Notes: generated by a model not told the origin, from the letters alone. DNA of 64,000 nucleotides from CALFVT01 sp039989855 (GCA_039989855.1 JBDXGZ010000026.1:62001-126000); one strand, 5' to 3'; positions 27,466-36,635 are shown, counted from the stretch's first letter. Numbers and translations are program-made.

Positions 27466-27936
27466 ATGCAGGACTTAATCACGGCTTCGCGCGTCGCTTA
27501 CGGCGTGCATGCGACCAGTAAGAAACAGCTTTTTAACGAGTTGGCGAGCCTTATGATTAAAGGCGTGGCTGAACTTGAAAATGTCGCTCCGCGCGATATT
27601 GTCAGCCCTGCGCTCGAACGTGAGCGTCTTGGCTCCACGGGTGTCGGTCACGGTGTGGCCCTCCCGCATGCCCGCGTAGCCGGGATCGAGCAAGTTTACG
27701 CCGCCTTTGTCCGCCTCAAAGAGCCGATGGATTATGAAGCGATTGATGAGCGGCCCGTTGACCTTGTCGCCATGATTATCGCCCCTGAAAATGCCGGCGG
27801 TGCGCACCTACGCGCTCTCGCCCGCCTCTCGCGTCAATTACGCCGTGAAAACACCCGCGCCCGCCTCCGCGCCGCCCCCGACGCCCAAAGCATCTATATT
27901 ATCCTGTCGGATGATAGTGCGACTGTTGCTGCTTAA
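27466..27936 (+). CDS. ptsN: nitrogen-type PTS IIA protein
   Basis: Phosphoacceptor EIIA(Ntr) of the regulatory phosphotransferase chain PtsP-NPr-PtsN; it moves no sugar itself but regulates potassium transport, sigma-54 output and stringent signalling in various bacteria. The 156-residue protein shows the active His in GVGHGVALPHARV and the family segments LERERLGSTG and PVDLVAMIIAPENAGGAHLRALA. Standard length. It follows hpf by 54 bases, completing the rpoN cluster; a clear break in base composition follows it. Confidence 0.93.
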   Translation: MQDLITASRVAYGVHATSKKQLFNELASLMIKGVAELENVAPRDIVSPALERERLGSTGVGHGVALPHARVAGIEQVYAAFVRLKEPMDYEAIDERPVDLVAMIIAPENAGGAHLRALARLSRQLRRENTRARLRAAPDAQSIYIILSDDSATVAA

Positions 27937-28063
27937 GGGGCGTTTGGTGGGATGGTTACCTCCTAAGGGGACATTGAATTGCCTGTGGATTATGAAATAC
28001 TAGTTCTTAGGCTTGAATAACATTAAGTATCTCATTAAGGTTGTATTCTAAGATGGGGAATTA

Positions 28064-28987
28064 ATGTCGGGTAAAACGAAAAAGAAATTTGTATTAAAGC
28101 AATGCGTGGTTCCGTTGGGTTCTAACATTTCGCTAGAATCAGTGATATCTGAAATTGGTACTAAATTTCCAAATCATAAAGATCGGACTTTTAAGACAGA
28201 ACTGTTTCGCTCTCGATCGATTTCATATGTAAAGCCATCACCAAACGGAAAACCAGGGTTTTTTGTCGGATTTTGTCTTCTTGACGAAAGTGCCATCGGT
28301 CTTGCGGATTCGAAAACTTCCAACGAAACTATTGATGTAGAAGAATTCGATGTTCCAAAAGATAAGGCTTGGTTGGATTCAGAGGTAGTGTTGTACATAG
28401 TTAAAAACCACGTAATTGCCTGCAATATTGGTAACAACGAAAAAGCTATCAGCACAATAATAACAGACTTAGCAAAATCGGGCGATATTTTGGCCGACGA
28501 TAAACACTTAGTCTTATCTGACGTTCCAAATAAACTCACTATAGAACACGTACACAAAGTTGGCGTGAAACATATAGATCTAGATATAAGTTCCTATTTG
28601 GCATCGTTAGATTATGTGAAATCTAAGAAAGCTGACAGAACTATTTTTAGCTCAATTTTCCAAAGTCCTATAAGTCCAGAAGATGTTACAAGACGCACAA
28701 AATCAACTGGTCGGTTATTTTTAAGTCGTGGCGGAAAATTTAAAAAAGAAGAAATTGCTCAGGATGAGTGGTTGACTAAAATTGGTGCGGATATCCTATC
28801 CGAAGGGGTAGAGGACTATACCATTACCTTAGAAGATGGAAATCAAATCAGTTCATCTAAATTGCGGGTCAATAAAACAGTCAGTTTAAATAAAAAAGGT
28901 AATAACACCTTTAGTAGAGAGCATGCTCATTTAGCACTTTTAGAATATTATGATGAGTTAAAAGCTTTAGGAAGCTTTAGCTGGTAG
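28064..28987 (+). CDS. unknown soluble protein of an AT-rich two-gene cassette
   Basis: A 307-residue protein with no signal peptide or membrane helix. I do not recognise a family. The middle carries predicted alternating strands and helices (SEVVLYIVKNHVIACNIG, EKAISTIITDLAKSG), and the basic N-terminus (SGKTKKKFVLK) could contact nucleic acid. A GGGG site precedes the ATG. Codon choice is strongly AT-rich compared with ptsN and ppk on either side, so the pair was probably acquired. The membrane protein gene follows after five bases. A soluble sensor with a membrane effector is a common defence layout; Kiwa also pairs a soluble protein with a four-helix one, but I see no sequence evidence for that family. 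Confidence 0.75.
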   Translation: MSGKTKKKFVLKQCVVPLGSNISLESVISEIGTKFPNHKDRTFKTELFRSRSISYVKPSPNGKPGFFVGFCLLDESAIGLADSKTSNETIDVEEFDVPKDKAWLDSEVVLYIVKNHVIACNIGNNEKAISTIITDLAKSGDILADDKHLVLSDVPNKLTIEHVHKVGVKHIDLDISSYLASLDYVKSKKADRTIFSSIFQSPISPEDVTRRTKSTGRLFLSRGGKFKKEEIAQDEWLTKIGADILSEGVEDYTITLEDGNQISSSKLRVNKTVSLNKKGNNTFSREHAHLALLEYYDELKALGSFSW

Positions 28988-28992
28988 AAAAT

Positions 28993-29487
28993 ATGGGTTC
29001 AAAATTAAAAAAAGCATGGTTCATAATTACTGTTGTAATATCTATTATATTTGCTGTCGTTGCTTTCAAAAGTCCTGACAAGTTCATCCCAATGAGTGAT
29101 TTATTGGCAACAATAATAGCGATTTTAATCGGTGTTTCTTTAGCTATTTCAGCGGTTTTAGCTAGTCCGCCTAAAATAGACGAAGCTATATATGCGTCTT
29201 CCGAAGATAGAAAACGTGCTCAAAAAATTTTAGACGAAAATTATATTTCGATGCTTGAAGCGCAGAAGTACTTATTCTGGGTTTATTATATATCCTTGAT
29301 GCTAGCAGTTTGTTTGAAGTTTGTAGATATATATTTTGACGGAAAGGCTAACCCTGCTCTCTATAATACCATCGGTTTTAAAGTTGTAGCTACTGCTTTT
29401 GCTTGCGTGTCGAGCCTTGCTTTACTTTGGTCAGCTACACTACCCACGCTACTGCATCAGGTTAACATCCATAAAATGAAATTTTAA
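28993..29487 (+). CDS. four-helix membrane protein of the same cassette
   Basis: A 164-residue inner-membrane protein. Four hydrophobic segments are visible: about 9-26, 37-58, 93-115 and 127-155. A charged loop (EAIYASSEDRKRAQKILDEN) after the second segment is probably cytoplasmic. I know no family for it. Start five bases after the upstream stop implies co-translation. Like its partner it is AT-rich. It could be a membrane-disrupting effector or a channel, but nothing in the sequence proves this. Confidence 0.75.
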   Translation: MGSKLKKAWFIITVVISIIFAVVAFKSPDKFIPMSDLLATIIAILIGVSLAISAVLASPPKIDEAIYASSEDRKRAQKILDENYISMLEAQKYLFWVYYISLMLAVCLKFVDIYFDGKANPALYNTIGFKVVATAFACVSSLALLWSATLPTLLHQVNIHKMKF

Positions 29488-29632
29488 AACTACTTTTTAT
29501 TCCACAACCAATGGACATTTTCACCTTATGGTTTTGACGTAGGTTGTAGGAGCTTTTCAAATATTCTTCGCTCCCCCACCCACCCACGTAAAAACACATG
29601 ACAGCCTCCGCGCCCCCGTTTAAGAGGGCGGT

Positions 29633-31816
29633 ATGGACGTACAGGACAAAGCTTCAAACCGTTATATCAACCGAGAACTGTCTTGGTTGCAATTTAACAG
29701 CCGTGTGCTTGAGGAGGCGAAGAACCCTGATGTGCCTTTGATGGAGCGTCTGCGGTTCCTGTCGATTTCCGCCAGTAATCTCGATGAATTTTATATGGTG
29801 CGTGTGGCGGGCCTGCGGACGCAAGAGCTTGCGGGTCACGCCGAATTGTCGGCGGACGGAATGACCGCGGGCAAGCAGTTGAGCAAGATTACCAAGCAGG
29901 TGGATAAAATCACTAAAGCGCAGGATAAATGCTGGACTGACCTTCGTAGCAAAATGAAGAAGCAAAACATTCGCGTTCGTAATTTTGACCGCCTATCAGA
30001 AGATGAGATCGAGACAGTTCGCCAATTATATGAGCTTAACGTCCTGCCGCTGCTGTCTCCGATTTCTGTTGGCCCCGCGCAACCGTTTCCCTTTATTGCT
30101 AATTTGGGTTTTGGTCTGGTTGTCGAATTAAAACGCGGGGGGCATGACGACGAAAATCATTACGGTTTGATACCTGTTCCCGCCCATGTACCGCGCTTTA
30201 TTCCTCTGTCGATTTCGCCCAAAGGGAAAGCCCGAGAATATGTGTCGATTGAACATGTGCTAAAATATTTTGCAGGCGGGCTTTTTTCCGATGCAGAGAT
30301 TTTGGAGTCGGGCACGTTTCGCGTAACCCGTGACAGCGATATTGCCGTTGACGAAGAGGCGGAAGACCTTGTGCGTCACTTTGAATTCCTGCTCAAAAAA
30401 CGTCGGCGCGGACGGGTTATCCGCCTTGAGCTGACGGAGGTCATGTCCCGCGATATGCGAGAATTCCTGATGGAAAGCTTTGAGTGTTGGGATGAATATG
30501 TTCAGGACAATTCCAATTTCATCGGCATGAGTGACCTCTCGCAATTAATTACAAGCCAGAGACGAGACCTTACATTCAAGCCGTTCCAAGCGCGCTTCCC
30601 CGAGCGCATCCGTGAATTTGACGGCGATTGTTTCGGGGCGATTGCCGCGAAAGATATCCTGGTTCACCATCCTTATGAAGAGTTTTCCGTGGTCGTGCAA
30701 TTCCTTCAGCAGGCCGCCCATGACCCGCATGTCTTAGGCATTAAACAAACCCTCTACCGTACGTCTGATGATAGTCCGATTGTGCAAGCGCTGATTGAAG
30801 CCGCAGAGAACGGTAAAAACGTCACGGCGCTGCTTGAGTTGAAAGCGCGTTTTGATGAGGCGACGAATATTCGCTGGGCCCGAGATTTGGAACGGGCAGG
30901 GGCGCATGTGGTCTACGGCTTTGTTGATTATAAAACTCATGCCAAAGTCTCCTTGGTGATCCGCCGCGAAGGGCAGAAACTGCGGACCTATACTCATTTG
31001 GGAACGGGTAATTACCATGCGCAAAATGCGAAGATTTATACCGACCTCGCGTTGTTTACCGCCGACCCAGCTATGGGCCGTGATGTCGGGCAAGTGTTTA
31101 ACTTTGTCACAAGTCAGTCGCCGCCCAAAGAGCTAGAGAAATTAGCCATTGCTCCCATCGGTCTACGCGAGACAATATACGCGAATATTGACGCCGAGAT
31201 GGCTCACGCCAAGGCGGGCCGCGCGGCCTCGATTTGGGCGAAGATGAACGCCCTCGTCGATAGAGGTGTGATTGATAGGCTTTATGAGGCCTCCCAAGCG
31301 GGGGTGCAAATTGACCTTGTCGTGCGCGGGATTTGTTGCCTACGACCCGGTGTTGAAGGCTTATCTGAGAACATCCGCGTGAAATCTATTGTTGGGCGGT
31401 TCTTGGAACATTCGCGTATTGTCTGTTTTGGCAATGGGGCGCATCTGCCGAACCCGAAAGCGAAGATCTTTTTCTCCTCTGCGGATTGGATGCCGCGTAA
31501 TCTTAATAACCGCGTTGAGACGTTTATCCCTGTGGAAGACCCGACGGTACGGCGGCAAGTTCAAGATCAGATCATGGTGGCGAACCTAAATGATAATGTG
31601 AATAGCTGGGCGATGCGCGAAAATGGGCGCTATAGTCGCGTCAGTGTTGATGATGGGACGGAGCCGTTTTCGGCCCATGCCTATTTCATGAATAACCCCT
31701 CTCTATCGGGGCGCGGTAAGGCGTTGGATTATAATGCGCCGAAAGTTTTGACCCTGCCTGTTCAACATGAGGCACCTGTTAAAGCGGCTGCTACGCTTAC
31801 GCAGGATAAGTCTTAA
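29633..31816 (+). CDS. ppk1: polyphosphate kinase 1
   Basis: Reversibly polymerises the gamma-phosphate of ATP into inorganic polyphosphate. The 727-residue protein starts with the N domain (NRYINRELSWLQFNSRVLEEA, SNLDEFYMVRVAG), and the catalytic C domains have the autophosphorylated His region YTHLGTGNYH, the LGIKQTLYRTS and LLELKARFDEATN segments and PKAKIFFSSADWMPRNLNNRVE near the end. Standard length. Its stop overlaps the start of the adjacent ppx (TAATG), so the synthesis and degradation enzymes are coupled. Confidence 0.96.
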   Translation: MDVQDKASNRYINRELSWLQFNSRVLEEAKNPDVPLMERLRFLSISASNLDEFYMVRVAGLRTQELAGHAELSADGMTAGKQLSKITKQVDKITKAQDKCWTDLRSKMKKQNIRVRNFDRLSEDEIETVRQLYELNVLPLLSPISVGPAQPFPFIANLGFGLVVELKRGGHDDENHYGLIPVPAHVPRFIPLSISPKGKAREYVSIEHVLKYFAGGLFSDAEILESGTFRVTRDSDIAVDEEAEDLVRHFEFLLKKRRRGRVIRLELTEVMSRDMREFLMESFECWDEYVQDNSNFIGMSDLSQLITSQRRDLTFKPFQARFPERIREFDGDCFGAIAAKDILVHHPYEEFSVVVQFLQQAAHDPHVLGIKQTLYRTSDDSPIVQALIEAAENGKNVTALLELKARFDEATNIRWARDLERAGAHVVYGFVDYKTHAKVSLVIRREGQKLRTYTHLGTGNYHAQNAKIYTDLALFTADPAMGRDVGQVFNFVTSQSPPKELEKLAIAPIGLRETIYANIDAEMAHAKAGRAASIWAKMNALVDRGVIDRLYEASQAGVQIDLVVRGICCLRPGVEGLSENIRVKSIVGRFLEHSRIVCFGNGAHLPNPKAKIFFSSADWMPRNLNNRVETFIPVEDPTVRRQVQDQIMVANLNDNVNSWAMRENGRYSRVSVDDGTEPFSAHAYFMNNPSLSGRGKALDYNAPKVLTLPVQHEAPVKAAATLTQDKS

Positions 31817-33330
31817 TGACGGGTGATTATGTGACGCCGCAAAGGCGGATAGGCGTCATTGATATTGGGTCTAATTCCGTTCGCTTTGTTGTCTATGAAC
31901 TGTTCGGCGCGAATTTCACGCCCGTTTATAATGAGAAGGTTTTGGCCGGCTTAGGGCGAAGCCTACGCCTAACAGGCAAGCTTGATCCCGGCGGGATGAT
32001 CCTCGCGCGGCAAGCCTTGCTGCGGTTTAAAATATTATGCGGGAGCCATGATCTTAATGAGGTCTTGATCGGGGCGACAGCCGCCTTGCGTGAGGCCGAA
32101 GATGCGCAAGATTTTATCGCTGATATTTACGAGGAAACGGGATTTGAAATACAGCCTTTATCAGGTCTGCAAGAGGCGGAAGTTTCTGCTCTTGGTTTAA
32201 TTGCAGCAGAGCCACGCGCGAAAGGTATTGCCGCAGATTTGGGCGGTGCGTCGCTTGAGATTATGCACATTGGCGACAAGAAAATATCGAGTGCGAAAAG
32301 TTTTCCAATAGGCCCGTTTCAAATTTTAGGACGCGACCTCACTCAAGATGCGGCCTATGATTTAGCGACCTTACGTCCCCTTATCCGCTCACACCTTAAA
32401 GAGGCGTTGCCGTACCGTGACGGCACGCCTGATGCGCTCTATCTTATTGGCGGGGCGTGGCGAAATTTGTTTGCTGTGCATCAACGCAAGGTTCGTTACC
32501 CGCTTAAAACTATGCAAGCCTATAGCCTTAATCATGACGCCGCGCGGGATCTAGCGCAGTGGGCTTACGGGGAGGGTCGGCGGGAACTTCTGACTTGGCC
32601 CGGTGTGAATAGTCGCCGCGCCGAGACATTGCCGTTTAGCGGCTTGTTACTAGATGAGCTTTTGAAAACATACAGGCCGAAGTCCGTGATTATATCGACG
32701 ACGGGATTACGTGAAGGGTTGATTTACCGCGCCCTGTCTGACGATCTTAAAGCGCGGGATGCGCTCTTTGATGGATGCCGAGATTTAGCGCAGGGCAGTT
32801 TGCAAAACAAATTTTTCGCGCGTCCGCTTTATCAATTTCTGGCGCAAGCCGAGACCGCTTTCCCGAAAGCGTGGCCGACTGTTGATGAAGACCGGCTTCG
32901 CCGCGCGGCTTGCTTTCTGGCGGGTGTTGGCAAGGGGCTGCACCCTGATTACAAAGCGGCGCTCGTGTTTGAAGATGTGCTCTATGCGCCCTTTTCTGGA
33001 CTGACCCACAAAGAACGCGCCTATCTGGCGGTGATGCTCTATGCGTCTTATACGGGCAAAGAGCGCGCGCCTAATCAGGCTGCGGTGGATCATTTATTGA
33101 CCCCAAGCGAGCAATTGGCCGCGCGTATTTACGGGACGGCCATTCGTCTCGCTGTGGTCGCTTCGGGCCATTCAGCGGATTTGTTAGCGGAATTAAACCT
33201 CTCGCATACAGGCGAGAGCCTCTCTTTATCGGCGAATGGGGCCTATAAAAACCTCATGTCTCAGCGGGTGAAATTGCGCTTTAAGCAATTGTGTAAGGCG
33301 GCGAAATTGACGCCTATATTCGGGGCGTAA
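31816..33330 (+). CDS. ppx: exopolyphosphatase (Ppx/GppA family)
   Basis: Removes terminal phosphates from polyphosphate or pppGpp. The 504-residue protein has the ASKHA phosphate-1 loop IGVIDIGSNSVRFVVYE, the second loop GIAADLGGASLEIMHIG and the adenosine-side STTGLREGLIYR. A C-terminal HD-like helical part (about 310-500) follows. It starts in overlap with ppk1, so the pair sets polyphosphate level together. Confidence 0.93.
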   Translation: MTGDYVTPQRRIGVIDIGSNSVRFVVYELFGANFTPVYNEKVLAGLGRSLRLTGKLDPGGMILARQALLRFKILCGSHDLNEVLIGATAALREAEDAQDFIADIYEETGFEIQPLSGLQEAEVSALGLIAAEPRAKGIAADLGGASLEIMHIGDKKISSAKSFPIGPFQILGRDLTQDAAYDLATLRPLIRSHLKEALPYRDGTPDALYLIGGAWRNLFAVHQRKVRYPLKTMQAYSLNHDAARDLAQWAYGEGRRELLTWPGVNSRRAETLPFSGLLLDELLKTYRPKSVIISTTGLREGLIYRALSDDLKARDALFDGCRDLAQGSLQNKFFARPLYQFLAQAETAFPKAWPTVDEDRLRRAACFLAGVGKGLHPDYKAALVFEDVLYAPFSGLTHKERAYLAVMLYASYTGKERAPNQAAVDHLLTPSEQLAARIYGTAIRLAVVASGHSADLLAELNLSHTGESLSLSANGAYKNLMSQRVKLRFKQLCKAAKLTPIFGA

Positions 33331-33499
33331 CTCGCTTGCCAAGGGCCTGCCCCTTGTCAGCGACCTATAAATGCGGTTAGCTTAAGCTGTTCAACGCCAG
33401 TAGGAGAATCGTTTTCAGTTTAAACACGCCTCGTTATTTTCTCAGTCACTACAGCTATAAGTGCGACGACGCGCCGTCTTCGGCCATAGGGAGGCGGAG

Positions 33500-34117
33500 A
33501 TGAGCGCCGTTGATATGGGCTTGCCAGAGTTGATAGGCCATGAGGTGCGTGAGGGGACGGCCGTCAAAGCAGGCACCTTTCCTTGTTTGATTTTAAATGC
33601 GGATTATCAGCCGCTCTCTTACTTTCCGCTTTCATTATGGTCGTGGCAAGATGCGGTGAAAGCCGTGTTCCTTGACCGCGTGTCCGTCGTCAATGAATAT
33701 GAACAATTAGTGCGTTCCGCGAGTTTTGAGATGCCAATTCCGAGCGTTGTCGCCCTTAAAGATTATGTACATCAGAACCGCTCCCCCGCTTTCACGCGGT
33801 TTAATCTGTTTTTGCGCGACGGCTTTGAATGTGTTTATTGCGATAGCCCGCATGAGCTGACCTTTGATCATTTAATTCCAAGGCGGCTTGGCGGGAAGAC
33901 CCATTGGGAAAATATTGTTGCGGCCTGCTCAAGATGTAATTTGAAAAAGGGCGGACGATTGCTACGCGATGCGGGTATGCGCTTGCGTCAACAACCGTTT
34001 CGGCCCACCATGCACCAATTACAGGCTCAGGGGCGGAAATTCCCACCGAACCATTTACATGAGAGCTGGCTTGATTATCTATATTGGGACATTGAATTGA
34101 AAGCAGATCACGAATGA
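33500..34117 (+). CDS. HNH endonuclease domain protein
   Basis: A 205-residue protein with a C-terminal HNH nuclease fold: zinc-binding CVYC and CSRC pairs surround the catalytic LTFDHLIPRRLGGKTHWENIV segment. The N-terminal part (NADYQPLSYFPLSLWSWQDAVKAVFLDRVSVV) is characteristic of a common alphaproteobacterial chromosomal HNH family, not of restriction systems. A longer frame begins at 33461, but GGAGGCGGAG precedes the ATG at 33500. The gene overlaps the following small membrane gene by four bases (ATGA), and that gene overlaps the cyclophilin gene, so the three form a tight operon. Cellular role unknown. Confidence 0.85.
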   Translation: MSAVDMGLPELIGHEVREGTAVKAGTFPCLILNADYQPLSYFPLSLWSWQDAVKAVFLDRVSVVNEYEQLVRSASFEMPIPSVVALKDYVHQNRSPAFTRFNLFLRDGFECVYCDSPHELTFDHLIPRRLGGKTHWENIVAACSRCNLKKGGRLLRDAGMRLRQQPFRPTMHQLQAQGRKFPPNHLHESWLDYLYWDIELKADHE

Positions 34118-34287
34118 AGCGATTACATCCTTATGCAATTATCCTCGGCGTCGGCGTGGGCATCGCCACACTGGCCACGCTCCGCCATCCTCTCTTTGCT
34201 CTGCTCCTTGGTGTTGCAGCGACCTTAGGTCTTGATATGGCGATGAAGCCTCGTGTTGAAACTAAGGGTGAGGATAAAGATAAATAA
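34114..34287 (+). CDS. small membrane protein (57 aa)
   Basis: Begins MKRLHPYAIILGVGVG and has one or two hydrophobic helices (about 8-22 and 27-41) and a charged tail (VETKGEDKDK). It overlaps the HNH gene by four bases and the cyclophilin gene by one (TAATG), which strongly supports translation. No family recognised. Confidence 0.75.
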   Translation: MKRLHPYAIILGVGVGIATLATLRHPLFALLLGVAATLGLDMAMKPRVETKGEDKDK

Positions 34288-34883
34288 TGCGTGCGGCTTT
34301 AGGTTTTATAGCGCTCGTTGCTTTGGGCCTCACCGCGTGCAGCGATACATCACCGAATGTGATTTTAGAAACCAGCGCGGGTAATATTGAGATTGAAGTC
34401 TATCCAAAAAAGGCCCCGCTGACGGCGGCGGATTTCCTCTATCATGTAGACGAAGGGCTTTATGATAATCAAGGCTTCTACCGTGTTGTCACCCCTGCCA
34501 CTGACCCGCTTGATATGGGCATGGCACTGATACAAGGCGGACGGCTCGACCTCGTGCCCGTCACGCCGAGCGTTGACCATGAAGGCACGGTCGCCTCGGG
34601 GCTGTCCAATGTCACAGGCAGCGTGGCTATGGCGCGCGACGCCGTTAACACAGGTAGCGCCGCTTATTTTTTCATCAATATGGGGGATAATATTTTCCTC
34701 GACGAAGGCGGAACGCGCAACCCTGACGGCGCAGGCTACGCTGTGTTCGGAACTATCGTATCGGGCCTTGACGTGGCGAAAATCATCCAATCAGGCTCCG
34801 TCGCCGCCACAACCCCGCTCTCGGGAACCGAAAACCAGTTTCTTGAAGCGCCGATTGTGATTAAGCGCGCTTATAGGAAGTAG
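34287..34883 (+). CDS. lipoprotein peptidyl-prolyl cis-trans isomerase (cyclophilin type)
   Basis: A periplasmic folding catalyst of 198 residues. The signal MRAALGFIALVALGLTAC ends in a lipobox, so it is lipid-anchored. The cyclophilin core includes ILETSAGNIEIEVYPKKAPLTAADFLYHV, an FYRVV strand in place of the usual FHRVI, a GSVAMARD segment and a SAAYFFINMGDN strand. The classical active-site Arg of FHRV is preserved in FYRVV. The domain carries an insertion in the LVPVTPSVDHEG region. It is the last gene of the HNH operon. Confidence 0.88.
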   Translation: MRAALGFIALVALGLTACSDTSPNVILETSAGNIEIEVYPKKAPLTAADFLYHVDEGLYDNQGFYRVVTPATDPLDMGMALIQGGRLDLVPVTPSVDHEGTVASGLSNVTGSVAMARDAVNTGSAAYFFINMGDNIFLDEGGTRNPDGAGYAVFGTIVSGLDVAKIIQSGSVAATTPLSGTENQFLEAPIVIKRAYRK

Positions 34884-35070
34884 GGTGGGTTAGGCCGTAT
34901 TTGCGGCGTGATTGAGAGGGTTAGATTCCCCTAAGATGGTAGTTCACGAGGTTTACTAAAGGTTGATCCGAGTGATGTAGCAATTAAACTCGCAGAATAG
35001 GCTACCATATTTTTTGCCTGTACCTTAAGAAGGAGCTACGTTTACAGCTTTGTTATTATGGAGAACACGG

Positions 35071-35547
35071 GTGATTTCTAACGACAGAAAAAGAACAATT
35101 GATCAGGAAGTCGAGATATTGAAACTGTCATTTCAGACACATCATGCATGGCTGAAACATTATGATAGCTTGTTAATTGCAATTGTTACTTTTGTTGCAG
35201 GTATAGTGCTTGGGTTCTTTGCTATAAATATCGAAAACTACAACTTCGCAAGGAATGATTTGAGCCTAAGAGGCGTGATAGAAGCATGTATTCTTTCTGT
35301 ACTGCTTATATTTTCAGCGATTGTTTCTTTGGTTATGTTCTTTCAAGTTAAAGCGGCGTGGGCGCGCGTGACAAAAATCGAAAATGGCCTTGGTTTTTAC
35401 AGTGGTTTCGAACTCCTTAAGGGTGAAAAGATATTCTCGGATGAGATGCTGAAAACGCCGAATAAAGTTCCCACATTTTTCAAATTAGCCCTGATGATGC
35501 ACATTGTATTGTTTCTGTTAATTTGGACGCATCCGTTTATCTCATAA
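35071..35547 (+). CDS. unknown membrane protein
   Basis: A 158-residue protein with three hydrophobic segments (approximately 36-52, 68-91 and 137-152 from this start). The preferred start is GTG at 35071 because GGAG lies seven bases before it; the frame can extend upstream only from a TTG codon at 35050. The N-terminus is charged (SNDRKRTIDQEVEILKLSFQ) and likely cytoplasmic. AT-rich and isolated. I recognise no family. Confidence 0.65.
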   Translation: MISNDRKRTIDQEVEILKLSFQTHHAWLKHYDSLLIAIVTFVAGIVLGFFAINIENYNFARNDLSLRGVIEACILSVLLIFSAIVSLVMFFQVKAAWARVTKIENGLGFYSGFELLKGEKIFSDEMLKTPNKVPTFFKLALMMHIVLFLLIWTHPFIS

Positions 35548-35677
35548 GAACTTGATGTCCGTAATGACGTTGAGAGCAATTACTATCGCAACGGCTTAAA
35601 CTCGCCCAAGATAAGACAGGGAATAGCAGGCCATCCCCTAAAACAGGCTCCTACACGCGCTCACCCCAAAAGCGCTA

Positions 35678-36079
35678 TTAGCCCGGTTTTGTTGCGCTAC
35701 CGCAGTTCTTGATTTCATCTTTTGTGACTGAAGACAGTTCGAGCTTAGGGGCTGATCTATCTAATTTCACGGGAACGGATTTGGTCTTTAGGAAAGATTC
35801 TAAAGTCCCTTTTTCATGCATATCGCGAATATCATCGCTGCCGCCACAATACTCACCGTTTATAAATATTTGAGGGAGGGTCTTTACGCCCGAATAGGTT
35901 TTAATCGCTTTGCGTAAATCGTCTGACTCCATGATGTTTTCATAACCATAGGTCACACCATAATGGTCCAAAACTTTTACAGCTTTAGACGAATAGCTAC
36001 AAAAGCTGTCCCTTGGTTTTCCTTTGATAAAGATAACAACCTTATTTTTAGAGAGGCTATTTTCGATATAATTTTGCAT
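35678..36079 (-). CDS. monothiol-glutaredoxin-like protein with CSYS active site
   Basis: A 133-residue Grx4/GrxD-type protein. The fold pattern is clear: KNKVVIFIKGKPRDSF, then the active site, then VKTLPQIFINGEYCGGSDDI with the cis-Pro glutathione site. The active site reads CSYS, where the family has CGFS, and the usual GGCD segment reads GGSD. These changes alter positions that bind the bridging [2Fe-2S] cluster and glutathione, so function as an iron-sulfur carrier is uncertain. A 25-residue C-terminal tail with one Cys is extra. It follows the NsrR-like repressor gene by 48 bases and is probably co-transcribed with it. Confidence 0.85.
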   Translation of the reverse strand: MQNYIENSLSKNKVVIFIKGKPRDSFCSYSSKAVKVLDHYGVTYGYENIMESDDLRKAIKTYSGVKTLPQIFINGEYCGGSDDIRDMHEKGTLESFLKTKSVPVKLDRSAPKLELSSVTKDEIKNCGSATKPG

Positions 36080-36127
36080 AATTTAACGCCTTAATTTTTT
36101 CTTTAATTAAAATGGAACCTGACGCGC

Positions 36128-36556
36128 TTAACCCAAAAGCGCTCTTAGCGCTGATCTCTGTGCACTAATATCGGCGAGGCTGAATTTATCGAGTGTCGCG
36201 TAGAAGGCCGCTTGCGCTTCGGCTAAGGCAGATTTCAGGCCGCAGCTTGGGCGGATGCAACAAGTTCCGCCGTTGGCGTGCATACAATCGACGAGGACCG
36301 AGCCGTCTTCTGTGGCTCGTAATATGTGGCCAATATTTATGGTTTCTGCCGCCCGCCCTAAGGTCATGCCGCCCGCGCGTCCGCGCTCTGATATGACGTA
36401 GCCTTCACGTGCCAACCACTGCGCGGCTTTGGCGACATGGTGGAAGGAAATGCCGTAAGCCTCGGCAATCGTCTGTGCGCTCGCTTTCTCCCCGTCATGG
36501 GTGGCAAGGTAAATTAAAACCCGTAAGGTATAATCAGAGAATGTGGTTATATTCAC
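36128..36556 (-). CDS. nsrR: NsrR-like Rrf2-family nitric-oxide-sensing repressor
   Basis: A 142-residue Rrf2 regulator. The winged helix (FSDYTLRVLIYLATHDGEK, SFHHVAKAAQWLAREGYV) matches the NsrR branch more than IscR or RirA. Cluster ligands are Cys91, Cys99 or Cys100, and Cys105 in the VDCMHANGGTCCIRPSC segment. NsrR holds an iron-sulfur cluster; NO damages it and releases repression. The gene faces the truncated haemoglobin operon across a 23-bp palindrome, and the glutaredoxin-like gene is downstream. The assignment to NsrR instead of another NO or redox Rrf2 member is moderately certain. Confidence 0.8.
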   Translation of the reverse strand: MNITTFSDYTLRVLIYLATHDGEKASAQTIAEAYGISFHHVAKAAQWLAREGYVISERGRAGGMTLGRAAETINIGHILRATEDGSVLVDCMHANGGTCCIRPSCGLKSALAEAQAAFYATLDKFSLADISAQRSALRALLG

Positions 36557-36612
36557 GGGGCTTTATGTCCTTTAAATTTCAAGCTTGATCTTTTTATAAA
36601 CAGCTTTTATAT

Positions 36613-36635
36613 AATACGCAAATAATATACGTATT
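36613..36635. promoter_or_regulatory. 23-bp palindrome, candidate NsrR operator
   Basis: AATACG (36613-36618), 11 bases, then CGTATT (36630-36635). Total length and half-site spacing match the 23-bp NsrR site, with additional inner symmetry. It lies between the divergent nsrR-like gene and the small-membrane-protein/haemoglobin genes, 13 bases before the latter start. Confidence 0.5.

Noticed and set aside
33500..34117. HNH protein as a restriction or defence nuclease
   Set aside because: Its N-terminal region matches a common chromosomal alphaproteobacterial family, base composition is normal, and its operon partners are housekeeping-like.
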